In this document: positions 50,407 to 58,532 of the stretch, in pieces
Position numbering within the stretch: position 1 is the first letter of the stretch
Layout: every line of letters starts with the position of its first letter
Origin: Lysinibacillus macroides
GTDB taxonomy: Bacteria; Bacillota; Bacilli; Bacillales_A; Planococcaceae
Direction: 5' to 3'
Assembly (NCBI RefSeq): GCF_001281525.1
Contig: NZ_LGCI01000009.1
Coordinates: forward strand, 115,103-179,102
Length of the DNA: 64,000 nucleotides
The notes under the pieces: model-generated
What the model was told of the DNA's origin: nothing
The model's input: the letters and a program-made list of their open reading frames with translations, nothing else
The model's database searches: none
Translations under genes and position numbers: made by a program

Positions 50407-51714
50407 TTAACTCAAATAGATATTTAAAAGATTTTTCTCGCGTTTAAAAGGAGAACGTCCCAAACCTGGAAGATCCAAGATCCATACAGGTCGACCCGTT
50501 TTTTCATGAAGCTCTAGCGCTAAAGGAAATAAATCCTCTCCATCACTCAATAAACCATGTAATAAAATAAACGGTTTCCCCTCTCCTTGTAATTGGTAAA
50601 GGGTATTGTTATCGCATAATGTTCGCTCAAATAAGTGATGATGCTCACCATTTTGATATATCAATCGATAATCCAGATCAGCTACTACGGCAGGGAAAAA
50701 GTTCATGACACTCATCTTCTTAAACCAATCTCCCCCCCTCATGGTTTTCACCGAACCATTTGAAAATGTTCGTTTTGTGATAAAATTCAGTCCATCAGAA
50801 GGAATGTTTGTTATTTTACTTACTCCACTTTTCATTATTGTTTTCATAAGCGGCATTGGAACAGAGATTTTTGGTGCCCTCATATTCATACTTTCCGACA
50901 TAACACTTAATAATTCAGCAATGTTCGGATCGTTCTCTTTGTCATCAACAAGTGTATATGTTTGAATAGCCGGCTGCTCCAATTTGAAAACCTGCACAAT
51001 AAACTTCGCAAACTCATCGTTTGAAATCAGTGGCAACCTATATCCCTTACCTCCAGGAATCACTGGCATGAGTCCTCTTCGCATACTTGTCACAAGCAAA
51101 CCTAATCCTGCTATCTGCTCTGTACTCCCTGTTTTACTACTACCAACCACAGTTGGCGGATTAATAACAGACAGCGGATAACCTACTGCTGATGCCTGCT
51201 AACGGATATAAAGATCTGCTAAAAATTTTGTTTTCTCATATGGATTTTTTATTTTTAAAAAATTGTTTCCTTCTTTAAATACATCTCTCGCAACCTTGCT
51301 ATTATTATCATCAAAGGGACTCATATAGCCTACAATATGAATAAATTGCTGCAAGCCCTTCAATTGATGAATACTTTTTGCGAATTCACTAATATGTTGG
51401 GCGCCATTCAAAAATACAGAAGTTGCCTCTTTGTTTGTCGCTTGAATATCCATCGGGCCTCCTGCGTGAATAATCACATCCGTTTTCAATACCAACTCCT
51501 TATCTTCAGCACTCAGACCTAAGTCTATTTTCGTTAAATCACCTTCAATAAAGTGCATATTTTCCTCTTTTAAGATGCCTCTTTCCTGAAAAATCTGTGT
51601 TGCTTTACTTTTCGACCTCACTAAAAGAAGAATGTTCACATCCTCTTTGGCTAATTCCTTCACTAATTGCTTTCCAATAAAACCTGTTCCACCCGTTAAA
51701 AATACTGTTCTCAT
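50407..51714 (-). pseudogene. SDR/NAD-dependent reductase fused to alpha/beta hydrolase, N-terminal part, with in-frame stop
   Basis: A single frame in which residues 1-171 are an extended-SDR reductase (GGTGFIGKQLVKELA; then a reductase core of the male-sterility/thioester reductase type), interrupted by TAG at 51199-51201. Reading through it, the same frame continues (SAVGYPLSVINPPTVVGSSKTG) and joins an alpha/beta hydrolase start (GKPFILLHGLLSDGEDLF, DLPGLGRSPF) until a TAA at 50407 where the IS inserted. The gene therefore carries at least two stops, an IS and, in its tail, a frameshift. A twin TetR-type operator lies just upstream. Intact homologues would be bifunctional; function unknown. 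Confidence 0.82.
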
Positions 51715-51729
51715 AAAAATCCTCCTAGT

Positions 51730-51745
51730 AGTACTGAGTAGTACT
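51730..51745. promoter_or_regulatory. TetR-type operator before the reductase-hydrolase pseudogene
   Basis: AGTACT-GAGT-AGTACT, just before the ribosome site (TAGGAGGATTTTT) of the pseudogene. The same architecture occurs at 52361-52376 before tetR, so both are probably bound by that regulator. Confidence 0.68.
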
Positions 51746-51771
51746 AATTTGATGTAAAAAAAATGCTTCTT

Positions 51772-52338
51772 TTACCGAAGCAAGTTAAACAAATGATCTG
51801 CTGTTTTCATGATTACAGTTGCATCCTCTAGTGTCTCTGAAATAAATAGCGCTCCTTCAAGATTTGTAATAAAAAGAGATGCAACCTCGTCAATATTTAT
51901 TGTCTTTCTAAATTCACCCTTCTCTACCCCTTGTTTAAGTAACAGAGAAACTTTTGTTTGTAAGCCTTTAAAAAAAAGACCTATTTTTTCTTTTACTTTT
52001 GTGGCATTTGTAGGACTTTGAATATAAAGCGTAATAAATGGACAGCTCCCCTTATATTCTCTCGTCTGAACTCCTTGTGTTATTTGTTTTAAAAATAGTT
52101 GGATACGATCTTCAACTAATAATTGGTTTTGAGATAGTAAGTCATCTATTGCAGATTGATACATTTCAATCCAATAATCAACGACCCCTTCCAACAATTC
52201 TTCCTTATTAGAGAAGTGATAATACACATTAGACTTTGAAACTTTGCTTACACGAACTAATTCATCCATGCTTGTATAAGCAAACCCTTTTTCTAAAAAT
52301 AATGTTGCAGCTACTTCAATTACACGTTTTTGATTCAT
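51772..52338 (-). CDS. TetR/AcrR-family transcriptional repressor
   Basis: A repressor of about 188 residues. The N-terminal HTH is clear: VIEVAATLFLEKGFAYTSMDELVRVSKVSKSNVYYHFSNKEELL. The C-terminal ligand domain contains REYKGSCPFITLYIQSP and is of the TetR_C type found with short-chain reductases. I chose ATG 52338 behind AAAGGTAAAATTA; ATG 52356 is possible. The gene is upstream of, and collinear with, the ruined reductase-hydrolase gene, with the same operator before each. It now regulates a dead gene locally and itself. Confidence 0.86.
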   Translation of the reverse strand: MNQKRVIEVAATLFLEKGFAYTSMDELVRVSKVSKSNVYYHFSNKEELLEGVVDYWIEMYQSAIDDLLSQNQLLVEDRIQLFLKQITQGVQTREYKGSCPFITLYIQSPTNATKVKEKIGLFFKGLQTKVSLLLKQGVEKGEFRKTINIDEVASLFITNLEGALFISETLEDATVIMKTADHLFNLLR

Positions 52339-52360
52339 TAATTTTACCTTTGTCATGATT

Positions 52361-52376
52361 AGTACTATACAGTACT
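52361..52376. promoter_or_regulatory. TetR-type operator before tetR
   Basis: AGTACT-ATAC-AGTACT, extended to TTAGTACT...AGTACTACAA. It differs from the site at 51730 only in the 4-bp spacer, which indicates autoregulation. Confidence 0.68.
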
Positions 52377-52549
52377 ACAATGGGTGTTGCAAGTATTTTT
52401 GTTAGTTTAATAAAAAATTGATCAAAAAAGCTTTACTTTAATTGATTTTACTGCTAAAAATTAATCTCATTTTGAACAAAGTTGAACTGATCCCCAAAAC
52501 GTTGGCTTGCAATTTTTCACTTGTGTTTTAACGCTAGGCTCATATATTT

Positions 52550-53359
52550 TTGAAAAGAAAACAAATATGTTTTTTGGAAGATACATACGAATTTATTTTT
52601 GTAGTCACTAAATTGTGCAATTGGCTTCCCCATATATCTTCGGGATTACATCAAACAAATCAAAATATAATGCAGCAGATTAATCAGGCTGAATTCCAAC
52701 CTGATATCATCCGAATGGGATCCTGCGAACCTCCCCCTGAATTAATACCTAACAAAATGATTCAGGGCGTACTACAAAAACTGTCTAAGTCTATGGCATC
52801 GCTGGGTTATGAAGAACCAAAAGGAAATATTCATCTAAGAAGAGAGGTATGTACATACCTTAAAACAATAGGAATAGAGGCTGATCCATCCTCAATTTTG
52901 ATTACCTCTGGTGTTTTACAGGCACTACAACTTATTTCCCTTGGTCTTTTGCACACATGTTGAAAAGCCATCCTACCTATACTCTCTTAGAACCTTTCAA
53001 TCGTTCGGAATGCAGCTTTCGGGAATTAAACTGGATGAAGAAGGTATAAATTGGTTGATCGACATAGGCGGAGAAAAGGAGCAATGCTTTTTACAATACA
53101 TACTTTTCAAAATCCTAACGGGAGTGTCATGTCACTTGAAAGAAGAAAAACGCTTGTTGATAAGTGTGATAGGAAACGTTTGCCTATTATCGTGGGTGAT
53201 GTATACAGGGAGCTTTGGTTTGATGAACGCCAATAAAGGCATTTAATAACAATGGACTTGTATTATATAGTGGTGGGATATCACACTCATATAAATTCCA
53301 GTTAGTCTTATCTATTTATAAAATCTATAAGTCAAAACCAGCAGCTGTATCGATTGAAT
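52550..53359 (+). pseudogene. MocR/PdxR-type aminotransferase relic
   Basis: Pieces of a PLP-dependent aminotransferase (MocR-like or class I) in at least two frames. The first piece carries MGSCEPPPELIPN and YEEPKGNIHLRREVCTYLKTIGIEADPSSILITSGVLQAL; a frameshift near 52955 follows. A third stretch reads IHTFQNPNGSVMSLERRKTLV and RLPIIVGDVYRELWFDE, the cofactor-domain region. After about 53240 only degraded similarity (NNGLVLYSGGISHSYK) remains; the lysine-containing catalytic end is missing. The wHTH is not visible upstream, so the N-terminus is also lost. Confidence 0.8.
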
Positions 53360-53417
53360 AACTAAAATGTGGCTTCTATCTTCATATCATTTAGTCCCTA
53401 TGTTCCCTTTCTAACTG

Positions 53418-54159
53418 TTAGCCGTAGCAAAAGCCTTTAAGTGAATTAATAAACGACATCGATTCTTCAAAAATTAATTTCTGATCTTTTCCTAACGTCA
53501 TTAAATGTGTGGAGTTTGGAAAAGCTTTTATTTCTTTTTCACTTGAGGATATATTTTGATATATATAATTTGCACTCATTCCATACAACGAGTCATCCTT
53601 GTTTCCATAATAGATTGCTACTGGTGCTGTAATGGCAGAAACCTGATCCACTGTGTCATGAATAAACTGCTGGAACATTTTAAATGAATGTAAAGACACT
53701 TCCTGAAAAGCCAGCAATTCTTTTGCAATCTCTTCAGTTGTCTTCCCTTCGAGCTGCTTGTACGCTCTTGTATAATCAATCAATCGTTGCTTTAATGGTT
53801 CTGGTGTACGATCTTTTGGGGCGGACATTTCAATCTGCTCTTGCTGTGCGAGCTTTAATGAAAAGATCTCACCTATTGATAATCTGATTAGAGAAATCCT
53901 TTTATACCCTTGTTGTTGTAAAAAATAGTAAGCCTCTTGTGCATCTTTCCACCAATCATTTATATTCATAATTTAATAACGCTTCTGGTTGTCCCCCATG
54001 ACCTTTGTATAACGGTACATAACATGTACAACCAATATGCTCGTTTAGATATTCGGCTATTTTTTTCATGTCACGTGTATGACTTGTGTAAGAATGTAAG
54101 AATAATATCGCTGTTTCATTTCCCTTAAGAAAGAGTTCTTTCGCTGGTCGAATAAGCAT
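53418..54159 (-). pseudogene. Carboxylesterase (Est/YvaK-type) relic
   Basis: An alpha/beta-hydrolase in two frames. The first (ending near 53956) shows NETAILFLHSYTSHTRDMKKIAEYLNEH, the oxyanion-hole start of YvaK-like carboxylesterases; after a frameshift, DWWKDAQEAYYFLQQQGYKRI continues. The nucleophile elbow reads RLSIGE in place of GLSLGG, and roughly 15 residues after it are missing. The acid/histidine end survives (YYGNKDDSLY, STHLMTLGKD). It is decayed and almost surely inactive. Confidence 0.8.
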
Positions 54160-54367
54160 TCCATCACCTCAAAATGTCTATTATTATTTATGTTATAAGA
54201 AATTGTATAGCCACAATAAATATTAGACTTCCAATAAAACTAAAAAGGAAATCTTTTTTCCAATGCACAAGTGAAATACAAACAAGCTTTGTTAATAAGT
54301 AATTGAACTTCCAAACTAGTTTCTCTGCGTCAAGAAATAAGGTTGGAAAAATAAGTCCGGAAAAGAT

Positions 54368-54421
54368 GGTACTGCACCCCAAATGTTAGAGTAATAAATC
54401 TAACTTTTGAGGGTCACTACC
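54368..54421. repeat. IS150-type terminal repeat relic (two inverted ends, 8 bp apart)
   Basis: GGTACTGCACCCCAAATGTTAGA and, after 8 bp, TCTAACTTTTGAGGGTCACTACC are inverted copies with 5 mismatches in 23. Both resemble the IS150-group end TGTACTGCACCCC. This looks like an internally deleted element with nothing between its ends. Confidence 0.5.
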
Positions 54422-54479
54422 CTTTAGAACGGGCTTATCCTTGCTTGTAATTTTGTTCAACTTCAGTTAATTAAACCTT

Positions 54480-54609
54480 TTATTTAACAGCTAGAACAAT
54501 AGCTGAAACAATATAATTGTCTACATCATAATTAAGTTCTCATTCACGGATAAATTCTTTGGAATAATTTTTTGGTACAATTGAGATATTTGTAAAGCCT
54601 GCATCTTTT
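54480..54609 (-). pseudogene. Arsenite/SAM methyltransferase C-terminal relic
   Basis: About 43 codons of the conserved ArsM-type C-terminus: AGFTNISIVPKNYSKEFIRE, stop, ELNYDVDNYIVSAIVLAVK. The stop is TGA where a tryptophan (TGG) is expected. The rest of the gene is not recognisable on this side. The stop codon of the original gene appears retained at 54480-54482. Confidence 0.65.
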
Positions 54610-54828
54610 AAAAATAGAAAATAGATATATAAAACTGATTCTATTAATAAATTTTTTGAACTTTTATCTAGAAAACTACTTATTAAATTAATACTATAAA
54701 GCATAATCTAACAAGAATATTAGATACGAATCATACATATATTGATTTTAGTATTTCATTAAAACAGAAGTCTATAATTATCCTAAGATGAATTTATAAT
54801 ATATGTGAAAATTATCTATAAAGATAGG

Positions 54829-55104
54829 ATGATGACAATTATTGAAAAATCGGTTCTTGCTATGGTTATATTACGTGTGTTGTCTGGAAGTATTGAAGTA
54901 AGTGCTGGATTATTGATGCTAAAGTTGAATAATTTAGAAAAAGCATTTTATATTAATACAATGCTTGCGTTGGTTGGTCCAACAGTTTTAATCGTCACGA
55001 CAGCAATTGCATTATTTGGACTAGCTGATAAAATTTCTGTGACGAGAATCATTTGCCTATTTACGGGCATAACCCTTATTATTATTAGCTCACATGTTAA
55101 GTAA
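54829..55104 (+). CDS. yqhV: YqhV-like membrane protein (DUF2619)
   Basis: A small protein of about 91 residues with three membrane segments. IEKSVLAMVILRVLSGSIEVSAGLLMLKLNNLEKAFYINTMLALVGPTVL closely follows B. subtilis YqhV, a protein of unknown function near the sporulation spoIIIA locus. Here it stands alone among relics. The start is unsettled: ATG 54829 or 54832 have AGATAGG near them; GTG 54805 has none. Intact over its length. Confidence 0.78.
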   Translation: MMTIIEKSVLAMVILRVLSGSIEVSAGLLMLKLNNLEKAFYINTMLALVGPTVLIVTTAIALFGLADKISVTRIICLFTGITLIIISSHVK

Positions 55105-55250
55105 TAATAAAAATTGAAACTTTATTTTTACGCTATATTCTTCTTTCCATTAAATCTTTATTATGCCATCTCCATTTAACTGAGCAATTTTTTCTCTTGT
55201 GCCAACAATTTAAAACCCATCTTTTTATGTATTAGTATTTTAAATAACTT

Positions 55251-55469
55251 TTAGGAAATATCCTCCATTTTGCAATCATTTAGTATATACACACTAACTT
55301 CCCCCACTCCAGAATAAACAACACATGTTGAAACAGGTGTAATGGCAATCCAACCAATTACACTATTGTGTTCTTCTGCTACAAAGTGCAATGTTGCATG
55401 ATATCTTTCATCTCATACCTGTTCACTTTGCACAATTGTTTCAAAGGTGGTCATCCCTGTTTTGATTCC
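55251..55469 (-). pseudogene. GNAT acetyltransferase relic (phosphinothricin/YncA-type)
   Basis: A fragment reading GIKTGMTTFETIVQSEQV, stop, DERYHATLHFVAEE, then NSVIGWIAITPVS and YSGVGEVSVYI, which is the central part of a PAT/YncA-like N-acetyltransferase. The internal stop is TGA where TGG (Trp) is expected, and the acetyl-CoA-binding end after EVSVY is lost. An open frame on the opposite strand (55368-55550) is only its shadow. Confidence 0.7.
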
Positions 55470-55669
55470 TTCTTTTCACTATTATTTTGTGAATATGCAA
55501 GAAGAGGTTTTTCGCAAGGACTCGTAAATAGTACAATACAAGCTTTATGACGTTTAAACTTCATCTCTTCTTGTTAATTTAATAAATCTATTAATTGTTT
55601 CTCGTCAATTAAAGTATATATTTAATCATGAAATTGAGTGAATAACAGAACAAATACAATGAACCAAAT

Positions 55670-56016
55670 GTCACACTGGTGTTCGCAGGAATCCCTTCTA
55701 TAAGTGGGGATAGTTCAAGTTATATTAATCGGACGCTAAAATGAAACGAGTAATTGTATGTCTCGTCTTTTTATATTTGATTTACCTTGGATTCAAAACA
55801 TGGTTATTACGTAGACAAAAAGGGATGATTTCTGCACCACCTTTGCCAAAATAAATATCTATTCCATTTTGTATTTTCATGATTTTGCTAGGTATCATTA
55901 TGCCACTCTTCGGTATTTCTCTTATTATAGTTGTTATAATCGAACTTTTTATTTCAATTACTAAAAAGGAAAAAAAACTATTTAAGGAAATAATTAGTTT
56001 TAAGGAACTTAACTAA
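55670..56016 (+). pseudogene. PepSY-TM membrane protein C-terminal relic
   Basis: A fragment with AGIPSISGDSSSYINRTLK, a frameshift near 55738, then IYLGFKTWLLRRQKGMISAPPLPK, a TAA at 55852-55854, and FMILLGIIMPLFGISLIIVVIIEL. This is the last third of a PepSY-associated transmembrane protein (PiuB-like), whose hallmark end is the P-L-x-G-x-S-L-x-x-V helix. Frame is continuous from 55741 to 56016 apart from the stop. The 5' part is lost. Confidence 0.68.
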
Positions 56017-56054
56017 AAAACAGGTGTTAAAACACAATTAGCACCTGTTTTTTT
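56015..56054. terminator. Bidirectional terminator at end of nos-type operon
   Basis: AAAAAACAGGTG pairs with CACCTGTTTTTT (12 bp, 15-nt loop), with T-tracts on both strands. It ends the leftward nos-like operon. Confidence 0.88.
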
Positions 56055-56060
56055 ATCGTA

Positions 56061-56606
56061 TTATAGTTCATTAATAATATTGTCAATATATTGCTCATCT
56101 ATAGGTCCATACACTTCATGAACAATCTCCCCATTACCACTTAAAAATATTGTTGTTGGTATTGTAAAACCACCGAAACGCTTTCGGATATCTCCAGTTT
56201 CATCCAGTAAAATGGGTAAATCCCATCCTTTTTTAGTAGCGTATTTAGTTACGGTATCTATACTTGCTTCGGTATCAGTTGCATTGACTGTTACAATCTG
56301 TACATCTTTTTTTGTTTCATAATAATTTTGCAATCGCGGCATTTCCTCATTACAAGGTCCACACCAGGTTGCCCAGAATACAAGGACAATTGGCTTACCT
56401 AGATAATTGTATAATGTTGTTTGTTCACCTGAAATATTTGGCAATTCAAAATTTCGTACTGCCCTATCTGAAAGTTTGATATCGGTTGTGTTAACTGTAC
56501 TATCTAGTATTTCTTTAGAAGTTTCTGTTTTATCTGAAGCTAAATAGTTAATAAAGACAATACCCATTAAAATTAAAATAACACTTACTGAAAGCCAATT
56601 CTTCAA
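56061..56606 (-). CDS. TlpA/ResA-like membrane-anchored thioredoxin
   Basis: A thiol-disulfide oxidoreductase of about 181 residues. An N-terminal anchor (VILILMGIVFINYLA) precedes the thioredoxin fold with WATWCGPCNEEMP and the cis-proline loop FTIPTTIFL. It faces the outside of the membrane. TlpA/ResA proteins reduce cytochrome c heme-site or copper-site cysteines, which fits neighbours with a CXXCH protein and NosL lipoproteins. I chose TTG 56606, overlapping the nosF stop (TTGA) with AGAGGAGG seven bases ahead. Last gene of the leftward operon. Confidence 0.88.
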   Translation of the reverse strand: MKNWLSVSVILILMGIVFINYLASDKTETSKEILDSTVNTTDIKLSDRAVRNFELPNISGEQTTLYNYLGKPIVLVFWATWCGPCNEEMPRLQNYYETKKDVQIVTVNATDTEASIDTVTKYATKKGWDLPILLDETGDIRKRFGGFTIPTTIFLSGNGEIVHEVYGPIDEQYIDNIINEL

Positions 56607-57289
56607 AACATTGCCTCCTCTAAATACAGTTTCAACCATATAGATTCTAATGATTCTTCAGAATATTGTCTTTTTAAACTAGAAATATTACCAGAAGCAA
56701 GAATTTTACCTTTATGCATAAAAATTACTTCATCTGCAATTTCCTCTACTGTTGATAGTAAGTGAGTAGAATATAAGATCAATTGGCCTTTATTTCTTTC
56801 CTCCTTTAAAATTGTTTTCACTCGGTTAATCCAATATGGATCTAGGCCGTTTGTAGGTTCATCTAAAATATAAACATCACATTCGCCTAGCAAACTTTGT
56901 GCAAAATTTAAACGTTGTTTCATTCCTTTTGAAAGCTCACTGACAAAGCTATTTTTATGCTCAAATAGATCGACTAGCGTTAAAATGTCATCTTGACCTC
57001 TGCTAGTAATCCCTTTTAATTTTCCTAAAAGCTCAATAATTTCACCCACTTTTAATGTAGGTGGAAAATTTAAATCATCAGGCATATATCGAACTCTTCC
57101 TTTAGGAATACCCGTTATAGTTCCACTCTCTATTGGTAATTGCCCCATAATTAATTTCATTAGCGTACTTTTTCCAGCACCATTCTCCCCCACTAAAGCT
57201 ACAATTTTCCCACTTGTAAGCTGATAAGTAACTGGACCAATTTGTTGTCCTTTACAATATGTAATCACAACCTCTTGTAGCTCTATCAT
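56603..57289 (-). CDS. nosF: NosF-like ABC transporter ATPase
   Basis: A 228-residue ATPase with Walker A GENGAGKSTLMK, signature LSKGMKQRLNFAQ, Walker B VYILDEPTNGLDP and the H-loop LILYSTHLL. With NosY it forms the NosFY transporter, which works with NosD in copper-site (CuZ) maturation of nitrous oxide reductase. ATGA overlap with nosY. An alternative is a generic ABC-2 exporter; the NosD and NosL neighbours argue for Nos. Confidence 0.88.
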   Translation of the reverse strand: MIELQEVVITYCKGQQIGPVTYQLTSGKIVALVGENGAGKSTLMKLIMGQLPIESGTITGIPKGRVRYMPDDLNFPPTLKVGEIIELLGKLKGITSRGQDDILTLVDLFEHKNSFVSELSKGMKQRLNFAQSLLGECDVYILDEPTNGLDPYWINRVKTILKEERNKGQLILYSTHLLSTVEEIADEVIFMHKGKILASGNISSLKRQYSEESLESIWLKLYLEEAMF

Positions 57290-58083
57290 TTATAACGCTC
57301 CTTACGTTTCAACTTTAAATAAGCAAGACAGAGGGGAATTATCCACCATAATCCTGTAATCCCAATTATGAAGCCAATTCCTAAACTTGTTTCGTAAAAC
57401 TGTGTTAAATAATAAAACGACTTCCCTAAAATACCTGTTTGTTCAATTTGAATTAAATAGACATAGCGTAACCATTCAATAATATTTATATGGACGTGAG
57501 TATAAATTACATTTTCATAAATATGTTTTGGAATAATAGTTCCAATTGCCATTACTATATAATTACTTAATAATGTAAAAACTGCCCATAGTCCTAGACT
57601 AAAACCTAAGGCTTGTAACCGATGTATGGAAAAAGTGCCAATCATTACACTAATAGCACTAAAAATAACGATAATAACAGCCGTTAATACAATAAATTGA
57701 CTATCTATATGAACGCCACCAAAGAAAGCGCCTATAATTAAAATAACTGCCTCTGTAGTTACTAAAGCGAATAAGAAAATAGCTACTAATGCAACATATT
57801 TTGCTCCTAAATAATGTGTGATACTAACAGGATAAGATCGAATTAATTGATACCAACCTGATTCTATATCAGCAGCTATACTCATTGCCCCAATTGTCAA
57901 AATAAATAAAGGAAACAAAAAAAGTAATAAATTTAAAAGAGAGGCTTGAAAGCGATCAAATCCACCTGCATCCATGTTTAATTGCTGCAACATTAAAATG
58001 GCTACAAATAATACAATAAAAATACTGAGCAACATGTAAATCCACTTACTTCGGAAAAGTTGCTTTATTTCCGATTTAATCAA
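57286..58083 (-). CDS. nosY: NosY-like ABC-2 permease
   Basis: A 265-residue membrane protein with six helices, of the ABC-2 type. The FRSKWIYMLLSIFIVLFVAILML start and the AADIESGWYQLIRSYPVSITHYLGAKY loop are NosY-like. Together with NosF it forms the permease. Overlaps both neighbours by four bases. In characterised systems NosDFY delivers sulfur or copper equipment to NosZ; here the client is not in view. Confidence 0.85.
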   Translation of the reverse strand: MIKSEIKQLFRSKWIYMLLSIFIVLFVAILMLQQLNMDAGGFDRFQASLLNLLLFLFPLFILTIGAMSIAADIESGWYQLIRSYPVSITHYLGAKYVALVAIFLFALVTTEAVILIIGAFFGGVHIDSQFIVLTAVIIVIFSAISVMIGTFSIHRLQALGFSLGLWAVFTLLSNYIVMAIGTIIPKHIYENVIYTHVHINIIEWLRYVYLIQIEQTGILGKSFYYLTQFYETSLGIGFIIGITGLWWIIPLCLAYLKLKRKERYK

Positions 58084-58532
58084 TGTTCATGCACACCCCA
58101 ATTAAATGACGTTACTAATTCTTCATACCCAAGTGGCTTACCTGCACCATTTTCCTGCTCATAAATTGTTGCATCCCCAATCGACGCAAAAGCAAGTACA
58201 CCATAATTCATCGGTGTCCAATAATCCTCGTTATATAAATAAGCAGCCGTTTTTACATCTATCCATTCTTGTTTATCGTTTGATTTGATAAAAGCTGCTG
58301 CTACTTCTTGTTCTGGATTTTTTAAATATTCAATTAAACAACCTAAATCATCAAATACTAGATAATCATTATTCTTGAAAATTACTTGCCCTGCATAATC
58401 AGGATGCGTGATACCCATGTTACAAACTATACAAATATCCGTCTCTGGATCAATATTTCGAGGTTCTATGGTCTGCTCCGAACAACCTATCAAAAAAAGT
58501 CCAATAATTACTAATAAAATGATTTGTTTCAT
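58080..58532 (-). CDS. nosL: NosL-like copper lipoprotein, copy 1
   Basis: A 150-residue lipoprotein (LFLIGC, C17) of the NosL family. The family features ICIVCNMGITHPDYAGQVIFKNN and FDDLGCLIEYL are present; NosL proteins bind Cu(I) through such Cys/Met residues and supply it to NosZ. The second copy, longer, begins the operon. ATG 58532 has TTGGAGGAAATTGAA before it; it overlaps nosD by four bases. Confidence 0.9.
   Translation of the reverse strand: MKQIILLVIIGLFLIGCSEQTIEPRNIDPETDICIVCNMGITHPDYAGQVIFKNNDYLVFDDLGCLIEYLKNPEQEVAAAFIKSNDKQEWIDVKTAAYLYNEDYWTPMNYGVLAFASIGDATIYEQENGAGKPLGYEELVTSFNWGVHEH

Noticed and set aside
54188..54382. 64-codon minus-strand hydrophobic frame
   Set aside because: It starts inside the IS150-type terminal repeat, lacks a ribosome site, and its end decays into the carboxylesterase relic; at most a fragment.
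55368..55550. 60-codon plus-strand frame
   Set aside because: It is the antisense of the GNAT relic, whose codons explain the conservation.
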